A stretch of 9,855 bases of DNA from Chlamydiia bacterium (GTDB lineage: Bacteria; Chlamydiota; Chlamydiia; Chlamydiales; FEN-1388), in NCBI GenBank assembly GCA_003170575.1, contig PMZB01000037.1, positions 1-9,855 on the forward strand, in the 5' to 3' direction. The notes under the pieces were generated by a model. That model had not been told where the DNA came from and did no database searches. It saw only the letters and a list, made by a program, of their open reading frames with translations. Of this stretch, positions 1-6,596 are shown in pieces (the stretch's first letter is position 1; each line of letters starts with the position of its first letter). Both the position numbers and the translations under genes were made by a program.

Positions 1-1
1 G

Positions 2-73
2 AATGCTGACTGCAGAAGGATTTCGTCGGCGCACCCCAAGTTGCCCGACTACAGGAAACTTGAACTTATATAG
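2..73 (+). CDS. possible 3' end of an upstream gene
   Basis: Reading from base 2, an open frame runs for 23 codons to a TAG at 71-73 and ends in the peptide PDYRKLELI. It could be the tail of the gene preceding the sugar operon. The frame starting at base 3 is also open (to a stop at 99-101), so the frame choice is not secure. Too little protein is present to assign a family. Bases 74-107 are purine-rich and hold the ribosome binding site of the next gene. Confidence 0.25.
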   Translation, partial: NADCRRISSAHPKLPDYRKLELI

Positions 74-107
74 AGGCAGGAGGCAAGGGAAAAAAGGATA
101 ATGAGAT

Positions 108-863
108 ATGAGCGCTTATTGGTCAGATCATAATATTTTTTCCTCAATTAATAAGCGCTCTTTCCAAACTCGCCCTCTGATCATTGTTCAAGCTCGTCTT
201 GGTTCTACTCGTCTACCAGGCAAGATCCTGATGGAAGTTGAGGGAAAACCTTTGTTGCAGATTCTTCTAGAAAGATTAGCATATGTAGAAAAACCTGTTG
301 ACGTACTTGTGGCGACCACGGAGTTGCCCCGAGATGACGCTACAGTAGCTTGTGTTGAGGGCCAAAGAATCCCTTGTTTTCGTGGGAAGGAAGAAGATGT
401 GCTGGATCGGTTTTGCCAAGCGGTGAAAGGAAAATCGCCAGATGCTATTGTGCGTATCACTGCAGACTGTCCGCTTATGGATCCGTGGCTTGTCTCGCGC
501 GCACTGGATCTTTTTTATGCGCTTAAAGTTGACTATCTTTCTAATACGCTTCACAGAACCTTTCCCAGGGGGTTTGATATTGAAATCTTTCGCCCTGAAG
601 TTCTTAACCGCGCAGCCTCGGAAGCTACAACTCCTTACGATAGAGAACACGTGACTCCCTATATTGTGGCTCGCGGAAACGAGTTTTCCCAAGCTAATTT
701 TATTTCGCCAGAAGATTTAGGCAGCTGGCGCATCACAGTTGATACATCCGAAGATTTTTCTTTTGTAAAAAAAATCGTTTCTATTTTAGGCTCCTCTCCA
801 AATACCTGTTCTTTTACAAAAGTAAAAGAGCTATTTCTTCAACATCCTGAATGGGCAGTGTGA
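108..863 (+). CDS. SpsF/CMP-sugar-type cytidylyltransferase family protein
   Basis: 251 aa. It is predicted to transfer a nucleotide, most likely CMP from CTP, onto an acidic sugar, activating it for glycan synthesis in the cytoplasm. Seen: the nucleotide-binding signature QARLGSTRLPGK at residues 28-39, RITADCPL at 117-124 with a likely metal-binding Asp120, PRGFDIEIF at 153-161, DREHVTPYI at 178-186 and RITVDTSEDF at 208-217. These are landmarks of the SpsF branch of the cytidylyltransferase 3 (NeuA/KdsB-like) family. Family members usually begin just before the QAR motif, so this protein carries about 20 extra N-terminal residues. The ATG at 108 is preceded by AAGGA (94-98) at good spacing, so the longer start is kept. 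It overlaps the NeuB-fusion gene, which supports a shared nonulosonate pathway. The exact sugar (pseudaminic, legionaminic or other) cannot be read from sequence. Family call is strong, substrate is inferred. Confidence 0.88.
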   Translation: MSAYWSDHNIFSSINKRSFQTRPLIIVQARLGSTRLPGKILMEVEGKPLLQILLERLAYVEKPVDVLVATTELPRDDATVACVEGQRIPCFRGKEEDVLDRFCQAVKGKSPDAIVRITADCPLMDPWLVSRALDLFYALKVDYLSNTLHRTFPRGFDIEIFRPEVLNRAASEATTPYDREHVTPYIVARGNEFSQANFISPEDLGSWRITVDTSEDFSFVKKIVSILGSSPNTCSFTKVKELFLQHPEWAV

Positions 864-2422
864 AAAATATGGTGTTTCTTGAGCTTGCTGAATGCACAGA
901 AAGTGCAGCGCGGGAAGTGTTTGCATGGAGAAAAGATCCTGTAACTGCACAAAATTCTCTTCACACATCTCTTCCTGATTGGGAGACTTTCTTTTCTCAC
1001 TTTCACTCTGATTATTTTCAATCCACTCTTCCTACATTTTTTTTACGGGATCAATCTTCCCGCCTAGCCCTCATTCGCTTTCGTCCGCTTGATGTGGCCA
1101 ACCCTTCCTTCATTCCATCGTTTGAAGTTTCTATAGTTGTAAACCCCGAATTTCGACAACAAGGGTTTGGCTTCTTAGCGCTAACCAAAGCGGAAGAGAT
1201 AGCAAGGCTTAGAGGCATTCCTCTTCTTTATGCCCAGATTCGCCCCACGAACCTTGTCTCTAAAAAGCTTTTTCTCAAAGCTGGATATCAATTTCTTCGC
1301 ATGGAATCAGTACAGGTCGAGAGCTTATATGGAAGAGACGAGGTGCAAGTAGAGCTTTTTGAAAGACAAGTACTTCCTCTCCCCAAAGAAAGAAGAGTGT
1401 TTCTGGTCGCGGAAATCGGATCAAACTGGCGCGTAGGTTCAAGTGAAGAGAACCGGTCTCTTGCTAAGGATATGATTAAAATGGCTTCAGACGCAGGTGT
1501 GGATGCGGTGAAGTTTCAGACCTTTAGAGCTGAAAAAGTGTACGCTCCACACCCAGGGAAAAGCAAATACCTTGCGGCCTCTGGCACCGATAAAGACATC
1601 ATGGATGTGTTTAAGGATCTAGAGATGGCCTACGAGGATGTGCCGTATCTTGCCTCTCTTGCAGAAGAAGCAGGTCTGGAGTTTATGAGCACACCTTTTT
1701 CTGTGGATGATTTTAACGTTGTTGACCCTTTTGTTTCTCACCATAAGATTGCTTCATATGAGCTTGCCCATGTTCCGCTTCTTGAATGCATGGCTCGCTC
1801 CCAAAAACCTGTTTTCCTTTCAACCGGAGCCTCATATTTGCAAGAGATTTCTTGGGCTGTTTCAAAACTCCAAAGCCTGGGCTGTAAAGATCTAACCCTT
1901 CTTCAGTGTACTGCGGCATATCCCTCGTATCCTGAGTCCATGAATTTGCGAGCTATGGAAACTCTGCGCGCTGCTTTTGGCCTTCAGGTAGGCCTCTCTG
2001 ACCATAGTCTGGACTATGTTGCAGCACCACTTCTGGCAGTTGCCTATGGAGCGAGGGTCATTGAGAAGCATGTAACTATGCGCCGCACACTTCCCGGTCC
2101 AGACCAAGCGTTTTCTATAGAGCCAAAAGAGCTGAAAATCTTTGTCGAAAAAATAAGGTTGGCTGAAAGCATGGTTGGCTCTGGTGAGAAAAGAGTGCTC
2201 AAGCAGGAAGAGGAGCTTTTCTTTTTTGCAAAACGCGCCCTGCAGGCAACACGGGATATTGCCCCAGGGGATATTTTGCGATTGGGTACCTCTTTTGATA
2301 TTCTCCGGCCAGGTTCACATACAAAAGGAGCTCATCCGGCATTTGCTTCTTCTCTTTCAGGGAGGAAGGCGAAAAGACAGATTCCTATGGGAGAAGGTGT
2401 TCAACTAGGAGATGGGGTGTGA
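860..2422 (+). CDS. GNAT acetyltransferase / NeuB-type nonulosonate synthase / SAF fusion
   Basis: 520 aa from GTG 860. An in-frame ATG at 851 would give 523 aa, but it lacks a Shine-Dalgarno, while GTG 860 makes a 4-base GTGA overlap with the preceding stop, as at 2419 and 5155. Residue numbers here count from the 851 start. Residues 7-170 form a GNAT domain: FAWRKDP near 24-30 and the acetyl-CoA loop RQQGFG at 102-107, like PseH-type sugar N-acetyltransferases. Residues 181-445 form a NeuB/PseI synthase barrel, which condenses phosphoenolpyruvate with an amino-hexose: AEIGSNW 187-193, KFQ 221-223, STPF 280-283, KIASYE 299-304, SDH 383-385 and EKH 405-407. The last two histidines match the metal ligands of NeuB. 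Residues 459-520 form a SAF (antifreeze-like) domain with KRALQATRDI and ILRPG. The fusion would couple acetylation of a precursor to chain extension. The usual His of the AEIGxNH motif is Trp here. Substrate is unknown. Confidence 0.92.
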   Translation: MKNMVFLELAECTESAAREVFAWRKDPVTAQNSLHTSLPDWETFFSHFHSDYFQSTLPTFFLRDQSSRLALIRFRPLDVANPSFIPSFEVSIVVNPEFRQQGFGFLALTKAEEIARLRGIPLLYAQIRPTNLVSKKLFLKAGYQFLRMESVQVESLYGRDEVQVELFERQVLPLPKERRVFLVAEIGSNWRVGSSEENRSLAKDMIKMASDAGVDAVKFQTFRAEKVYAPHPGKSKYLAASGTDKDIMDVFKDLEMAYEDVPYLASLAEEAGLEFMSTPFSVDDFNVVDPFVSHHKIASYELAHVPLLECMARSQKPVFLSTGASYLQEISWAVSKLQSLGCKDLTLLQCTAAYPSYPESMNLRAMETLRAAFGLQVGLSDHSLDYVAAPLLAVAYGARVIEKHVTMRRTLPGPDQAFSIEPKELKIFVEKIRLAESMVGSGEKRVLKQEEELFFFAKRALQATRDIAPGDILRLGTSFDILRPGSHTKGAHPAFASSLSGRKAKRQIPMGEGVQLGDGV

Positions 2423-3114
2423 CAACGATTTACCAATTTCCTCTACAGTCTGATATTGCTGTACGTCTTGTTGGGTCTGAGGTGCGAAACATTCCTGTGC
2501 GCTATCGTCGTGAGATTGATGCTATCTGGGAAAAAGAGAAAAAAGAGGGGTTTTATGATGGGACTGTGCTTTCCATGATCCGATACTCACCCAAAGAAAT
2601 AATAGGGGAGTTAGTCTCATTTAAAGCTTTCTATGCATCTGTGAAAAATAGGGCCCTACGAAAGGTGTTAGGCATTTATCCTCTTGGAATAAGCGGGAGG
2701 ACGATTTTTAAGGGAAAAATTCTTATTGGCACACGCGGCAAAAATGTCTCCATCTACCCCGGAGAAAAAGAATGTGTGCCTTCGGGATCTATTGACAGGC
2801 TCTTTATTCGCAGCGATAAAACAATTAATCTTGAGTGCGGCATTGCAACGGAGCTCAGCGAGGAGAGTGGAATTAACGACGAAGAGATAGACCGCATTAT
2901 CCCTAAATCCCTATACTGGGATAGTGAAGGAGCTGTTTTTGATATTCACCTGGATATCTTTTTGAATGATGCTGCTAAGATTTCTGCTCTTTATAGTCCA
3001 CAAGGCGAGTACGATGATTTTATGTGGGTTGAAAAGAGTGAGGTCACTACCTCGCTTTTGGAGACTTGCCTGCCCCTTTCTAGAACCTTGTTACAATTAC
3101 CCATAGAGAAATGA
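2419..3114 (+). CDS. Nudix hydrolase, long form, in the nonulosonate operon
   Basis: 231 aa, GTG start overlapping the previous stop by 4 bases (GTGA), so probably translationally coupled. The Nudix fold spans about residues 85-210, with strand PLGISGRTIFKGKILIGTRG (88-107), VPSGSID (120-126) and a degenerate Nudix box ending GIATELSEESGI (141-152). The glutamates that bind metal (Glu145, Glu148, Glu149) are present, but the usual Arg before the first Glu is Thr144. An N-terminal region of about 80 residues containing RREIDAIWEKE and FYDGTVL precedes the fold. From memory this layout (IDAIWE, FYDG, LGISG) resembles eukaryotic NUDT22-like UDP-sugar hydrolases, which is an inference. The operon position suggests a nucleotide-sugar or related diphosphate substrate, but an unrelated housekeeping role is possible. 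Confidence 0.72.
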   Translation: MTTIYQFPLQSDIAVRLVGSEVRNIPVRYRREIDAIWEKEKKEGFYDGTVLSMIRYSPKEIIGELVSFKAFYASVKNRALRKVLGIYPLGISGRTIFKGKILIGTRGKNVSIYPGEKECVPSGSIDRLFIRSDKTINLECGIATELSEESGINDEEIDRIIPKSLYWDSEGAVFDIHLDIFLNDAAKISALYSPQGEYDDFMWVEKSEVTTSLLETCLPLSRTLLQLPIEK

Positions 3115-3115
3115 A

Positions 3116-4054
3116 ATGGATCTTCGATCACTCTACGTTACACTTAATGAGTTAAAAGAATCCCCCTGCCTTCTCTATCTTGAGGTAAAAGATGATTTTT
3201 TCAGGGAAGATTGCTTTCTTAAATACCGAGATAAGTGGAAGCAAAACTTTCCAGATGGAGAAATTCATTCCTGCTCTGCAGCAGAGCTCTTGGGAAGAAA
3301 AGGGGACCTAATGGGCGGTTCCTTATTTGGATCAAAATCTTTGTGGATTCTCACGGACCTAACCTTGCGCGGAAAGAAAAATGAGGAATTTATTTCTCTT
3401 CTAAAAACCGCTCACGACCACTACTTTTTTATAGTAGAAAGCGATCCACCATCAAAAGCACTTCTTGAGCTGCTTAAAGACCATGGTGTCCACCTTGCAC
3501 TTGATCCAATTAAGCCGTGGGAGCGCCAATCAGTCCTAGAAGGATGGATTGCGCTTTATGTAAAAAAGCAGGGCAAGAAAATTGCATCCCAAGCTGCCTC
3601 TGCGCTTGCTCAGGCCTTTCCTCAAGAGAGGAACGCCTTAGCCCAGGAATTAGATAAGCTTCAACTCTACACCGACGAGATACAGCTTAAGGATGTTGAG
3701 GCTCTTTGCTCATTAGAGACAAAAACATCCTCGTGGAACTTGCTTGAGGCAATTCTGTCGCAAGATGTCAAGATGATAACGCATGCGCTTACCTATCTTG
3801 AAGACTTTAATCATATTGGCCTTTTGCGCTTTATGCGAGGTCAGATTGAGAAATTTTTGCTCGCCGAAAATGCTTCCGCTTTTCGCACCAAGACGCAAAT
3901 GAAACAATACGAACAGGCGAAACGATTGGGTTTCCCACGCCTCGCCTTCTGGATAAAAGCACTCGAGATGAAAGAAGTGGCGATCAAGTCTGGAGAAAGC
4001 CAAGGTACACAAGAAGACCTTCTGCTCCTTTTTTTAAGTTTTGCACAAAGCTAA
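3116..4054 (+). CDS. holA: DNA polymerase III subunit delta (HolA-like)
   Basis: 312 aa, close to the usual size (about 320-345 aa). The delta subunit is the clamp-loader component that opens the beta sliding clamp during replication. Seen: an N-terminal domain with the clamp-interacting stretch GGSLFGSKSLWILTD (67-81), which corresponds to the sLFg.k.lv.l signature of the family; a second domain with WIALYVKKQGKKI (144-156); the helix AQELDKLQLYTD (176-187), matching the L..EL.KL.lY signature; and a C-terminal helical collar domain in which WNLLEAILSQD (207-217) and LLRFMRGQIEKFLLA (236-250) fit the HolA pattern. The ATG lies one base after the Nudix stop codon with only a weak upstream purine stretch, so coupling to the upstream gene is likely. 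HolA diverges widely in sequence; the call rests on length and ordered motifs. Confidence 0.82.
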   Translation: MDLRSLYVTLNELKESPCLLYLEVKDDFFREDCFLKYRDKWKQNFPDGEIHSCSAAELLGRKGDLMGGSLFGSKSLWILTDLTLRGKKNEEFISLLKTAHDHYFFIVESDPPSKALLELLKDHGVHLALDPIKPWERQSVLEGWIALYVKKQGKKIASQAASALAQAFPQERNALAQELDKLQLYTDEIQLKDVEALCSLETKTSSWNLLEAILSQDVKMITHALTYLEDFNHIGLLRFMRGQIEKFLLAENASAFRTKTQMKQYEQAKRLGFPRLAFWIKALEMKEVAIKSGESQGTQEDLLLLFLSFAQS

Positions 4055-4160
4055 CCAAGAGAGGAAAATTTAATTTATGGTTTCATACAAAAACTTTAGT
4101 GCTATGAAGTTTAGATGTGCTCTTACATGCTCGTCTCGCAAAGGTTCATAATTTTTTTTT

Positions 4161-4187
4161 ACCACAGAGACCACAGAGATCACAGAG
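4161..4187. repeat. left CACAGAG-rich inverted-repeat block
   Basis: Twenty-seven bases made of three imperfect ACCACAGAG-type units. The exact reverse complement stands at 4347-4373. From memory, CACAGAG-type repeats of this kind are scattered between genes in many unrelated bacteria, usually in palindromic elements and often mis-annotated as small proteins. Confidence 0.85.
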
Positions 4188-4200
4188 AAAAAAAGAATGC

Positions 4201-4217
4201 TGGGGGCTCTGCCCCCA
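4201..4217. repeat. left G/C-rich perfect hairpin
   Basis: TGGGGGC-TCT-GCCCCCA forms a perfect 7-base-pair stem with a 3-base loop. It is followed by AAACCCCCGA. It pairs with itself and also with the matching hairpin at 4317-4333, so the whole element can fold in two ways. Confidence 0.85.
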
Positions 4218-4316
4218 AACCCCCGATTTAGCTTTTCAAGTGGTGATTCACCCCAAAAAACGCAGGAGAAGTCGACTGAAAGCCAACGCAGCGTGCATTC
4301 TGTGTGTCGGGGGTTT

Positions 4317-4333
4317 TGGGGGCAGAGCCCCCA
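4317..4333. repeat. right G/C-rich perfect hairpin
   Basis: TGGGGGC-AGA-GCCCCCA is the mirror partner of the hairpin at 4201-4217. It has a perfect 7-base-pair stem and is preceded by TCGGGGGTTT. Confidence 0.85.
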
Positions 4334-4346
4334 ACAATTGTTTTTC

Positions 4347-4373
4347 CTCTGTGATCTCTGTGGTCTCTGTGGT
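4347..4373. repeat. right CTCTGTG-rich inverted-repeat block
   Basis: Exact 27-base reverse complement of 4161-4187. A run of nine A follows, matching the nine T that precede the left block. Confidence 0.85.
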
Positions 4374-4432
4374 AAAAAAAAATTACGAACCTTTGTTGAC
4401 GTGCATGTAAGTGCACATTTACAAGCATCCTT

Positions 4433-4437
4433 GAGGG
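4433..4437 (+). promoter_or_regulatory. ribosome binding site of the RsmI-like gene
   Basis: GAGGG lies 7 bases before the ATG at 4445 and 14 bases after the right edge of the inverted repeat. It fixes the start of this gene and shows that the element stops short of the translation signals. Confidence 0.7.
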
Positions 4438-4444
4438 TAATAGT

Positions 4445-5158
4445 ATGACGCTTTACGTTCTTCCCAATGTGTTTAGTGATGAGCAAGAGCCCCATCTTCT
4501 CCTCCCAGAAGGGCTTTCGACCATTCTTCTTTCTTTGACCGGACTTATCGCTGAGAGCGAGCGGACAGGAAGAAGATATCTGATAAAACTTCTCAAAGAT
4601 CCACTCGCACGCACCCTTCCCATATACTTGCTCAATGAGCACTCATCATCACAAGATAGAAAAAACCTTGCTGAAAAAGTGCTCTCAGGGGAGGTTTTGG
4701 GCTTGATTTCTGACGCAGGCACTCCCTGCATAGCAGATCCAGGCAGTGAATTGGTTCACCTTTTGCGAAAAAGAGGGGAGAAAAAAATCATTGTTATTCC
4801 TGGGCCTTGTTCGATCTTGCTTGCTCTTATTAGTTCTGGCCTTCCCGGGCAGAGCTTTTCATTCCATGGGTATTTGCCAAAAGAAAAAGAAGAGAGATAC
4901 CGAAAAATAAGGCTTTTGGAATATCAGTCTGAGAAAGAAAATTCCACGCAGATCTTTATCGAAACTCCTTACAGGAATGAGGCGTTGCTGCAAGATCTTT
5001 TAGCAACCCTAAAAAGTACTACCGAGCTTGCCTTGGTAAGCAGCATCACATTTCCTGACGAAAATGTCCGTCTTCACACTGTTGAGCAATGGAAAAAATC
5101 GACTCCGACAGTTGAAAAGACACCCACAATTTTCTTATTCCATGGGGGGTCCAAGTGA
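4445..5158 (+). CDS. short RsmI-like SAM methyltransferase (tetrapyrrole methylase fold)
   Basis: 237 aa. It is predicted to transfer a methyl group from S-adenosylmethionine; the RsmI relatives 2'-O-methylate C1402 of 16S rRNA. Seen: GLISDAGTPCIADPG (86-100), the signature loop of the family; IPGPCSILLALISSGL (118-133); HGYLPK (141-146); FIETPYRN (171-178). E. coli RsmI is about 286 aa and starts with a TPIGNL motif. Here the N-terminus is MTLYVLPNVF, followed by IAESERTGRRYL, and the RsmI C-terminal extension is missing. That matches the shorter subfamily found in Bacteroidetes and Chlamydiae, so the rRNA target should not be assumed. It starts a two-gene operon with a good RBS and overlaps the next gene by 4 bases. 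Confidence 0.85.
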   Translation: MTLYVLPNVFSDEQEPHLLLPEGLSTILLSLTGLIAESERTGRRYLIKLLKDPLARTLPIYLLNEHSSSQDRKNLAEKVLSGEVLGLISDAGTPCIADPGSELVHLLRKRGEKKIIVIPGPCSILLALISSGLPGQSFSFHGYLPKEKEERYRKIRLLEYQSEKENSTQIFIETPYRNEALLQDLLATLKSTTELALVSSITFPDENVRLHTVEQWKKSTPTVEKTPTIFLFHGGSK

Positions 5159-5832
5159 GGTTTTTAAAAGCTTTTTGGATCTCATGCTGGGTGCGCATTT
5201 TTCATGTGTGGCAGTTCTTTATTAACCTGTTTAAATATTATCTTTGGGATTGGAAGTTCTTTCTGGTAGACTTCACGATCCTTTTGCTCTATTTTTTTCG
5301 CACTCCCTTCCGCCATGTGCGCATTTATGATGAAAGCCATCCAGACCATCCCATCGGTCCATATGGTGAAACAGACTTTTCTACCTGTGACAAGATTTTA
5401 CGTGAGTTTGGTATCTCCAAAGATCTTTCCATTGCAGATATGGGCTGTGGCAGAGGCCGGCTTTGTTTTTGGTTACGTCTTGTGCGTGGACACCGATCAG
5501 TTTTGGGAGTCGAGCAACTTCCCCTTTTTATAGAGCGTGCGCAAAAAGTGCAGCGCTGGTTTCATGTCTCCAACCTTACCTTCTTGAACCAAGACTGGAA
5601 TGAAGTTTCCCTCACAGGAATAGATGTGATCTATTTTTATGGATCTGCTCTTGAAGAGGACACAATAGTTGCCTTAGGAACAAAGCTCCTCCACCTACCA
5701 CCAGGCACCAAAATCATCACAACAACCTATTGGTTCGGAGAATTTTTCCCAGATGCTTTCCAGCTCGAGAAAAAGACCAGAGCCCGATTCATCTGGGGAA
5801 AAGCGGATGTGTATCTACAGACAATTCGATAG
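5155..5832 (+). CDS. class I SAM-dependent methyltransferase with hydrophobic N-terminus
   Basis: 225 aa from GTG 5155, which overlaps the previous stop (GTGA). Motif I, IADMGCGRGRL (93-103), is the glycine-rich SAM loop. GVE at 118-120 gives the acidic residue expected to bind the ribose, and NQDW (145-148) follows at the position of motif II. FYGSAL (161-166) and PGTKIITTTYWF (183-194) fit the later strands. Residues 1-50 are dominated by aromatic and aliphatic residues with scattered Arg/Lys and could be one or two membrane-associated helices, so the enzyme may sit at the inner membrane. Substrate is unknown. Its TAG stop is immediately followed by the stop of the converging minus-strand gene. 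Confidence 0.75.
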   Translation: MRFLKAFWISCWVRIFHVWQFFINLFKYYLWDWKFFLVDFTILLLYFFRTPFRHVRIYDESHPDHPIGPYGETDFSTCDKILREFGISKDLSIADMGCGRGRLCFWLRLVRGHRSVLGVEQLPLFIERAQKVQRWFHVSNLTFLNQDWNEVSLTGIDVIYFYGSALEEDTIVALGTKLLHLPPGTKIITTTYWFGEFFPDAFQLEKKTRARFIWGKADVYLQTIR

Positions 5833-6552
5833 TTACCGCGATATTCCTTTGCGTGCTTCTGCTTCTTGCTGATACAACTGCTGCAGTGTTTGTATAACTG
5901 AGTTGCGCTCATTTCGGTTCTCTTCAGCCTTTCGAGAAAGCTTTTCCATGCGTGTTTTTGTGAGGTCAGCTTCTCCTTGAGCACTTGTCCTGTTTGCACC
6001 TGCGAGGTTTCCATGAATTTGGATAGTTGCATCAGAAATCTTGTGTATTCCATCGAGAGCTGTGGCCATTGATTTGGGGATTTCTTTAGAATCGATGCCT
6101 TCGAAAAGACGGATGTACTTTAGTTTTTCGCCCAAAGCTATTGTAGCTACTGGAGCAACAGCATTGACTAGAGTGCATATGCTTATTCCAACGCTAGCTA
6201 CTTGTAACCCAATTCCTATCGGGCTGCGCAGAGAGCGAACCTGTTGGTTGACAGCATCTTTGTACCAATTCTCCATCTGTTCTTCGTATTGATCAGTGAG
6301 CCTGAGATGCTCACGTAGCAATACCCAAACCATCAAGCAAATTTCTTCATATTGCTTTACAAAGTCCACGATAAGGGGGGGATTTACAGATTCCTTTTTT
6401 TGGGATAAAATCTCTTCGAGCGCTTTATTGGTAAAGTTTGTTACAAATTTCCGATTCGGGAGAGAAGTGGAAAGTCCCTTGCCTTTATTATGATCTGTGT
6501 TCAGAGTGGTTGAAGAAGTGGGAAGGGCAATATCATTACTTAACTCTGTCAT
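5833..6552 (-). CDS. putative type III secretion translocator, SctB (EspB/SseD/CopD-like)
   Basis: 239 aa, third gene of the minus-strand operon. The N-terminus (1-55) is polar and Ser/Thr/Asn-rich, as in secreted T3SS substrates. Residues 60-110 are predicted helical. One hydrophobic segment lies at 112-140 (IGIGLQVASVGISICTLVNA at its core). The tail (195-235) is highly charged and coiled-coil-like (KTRMEKLSRKAEENRNER). One membrane segment plus an amphipathic tail is the usual layout of minor translocators. ATG 6552 is preceded by AAGGGAG 8 bases away. It follows the two-hydrophobic-region gene by 44 bases. Recognition is by architecture and order, not by a catalytic motif; another membrane-active effector is possible. 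CopD proteins are usually much longer. Confidence 0.45.
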   Translation of the reverse strand: MTELSNDIALPTSSTTLNTDHNKGKGLSTSLPNRKFVTNFTNKALEEILSQKKESVNPPLIVDFVKQYEEICLMVWVLLREHLRLTDQYEEQMENWYKDAVNQQVRSLRSPIGIGLQVASVGISICTLVNAVAPVATIALGEKLKYIRLFEGIDSKEIPKSMATALDGIHKISDATIQIHGNLAGANRTSAQGEADLTKTRMEKLSRKAEENRNERNSVIQTLQQLYQQEAEARKGISR

Positions 6553-6596
6553 AAAATTATCTCCCTTTTTACGTAGCTTGTTGTGTTAGTATACAC

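Larger units (their letters stand above)
4115..4418. repeat. large imperfect inverted repeat (MITE/REP-like palindromic element)
   Basis: This gene-free region holds a nearly perfect palindrome. The outer arms ATGTGCTCTTACATGC (4115-4130) and its near complement at 4403-4418 differ at one base. Next inward, CAAAGGTTC (4139-4147) pairs with GAACCTTTG (4387-4395), a nine-T run pairs with a nine-A run, a 27-base CACAGAG-rich block pairs exactly, and a G/C hairpin sequence pairs with one added base. About 80 bases in the middle (4227-4306) do not pair in register, although GAATGC (4195-4200) also matches GCATTC (4295-4300). No coding capacity is convincing. It lies between holA and the methyltransferase operon, so it may end transcription from the left or carry a promoter for the right. 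No target-site duplication is obvious. Confidence 0.85.

Noticed and set aside
851..859. ATG 851 as the start of the fusion gene
   Set aside because: No Shine-Dalgarno precedes it and it makes a 13-base overlap, while GTG 860 matches the GTGA overlap used at two other junctions. It cannot be fully excluded.
4070..4642. Minus-strand 190-aa open frame and small plus-strand frames (4117-4448) across the inverted repeat
   Set aside because: They translate the palindromic repeat (PQRPQRSQRK and SVISVVSVVKK peptides), a pattern often mis-annotated as hypothetical proteins, and the long one also covers the antisense of the RsmI-like gene.
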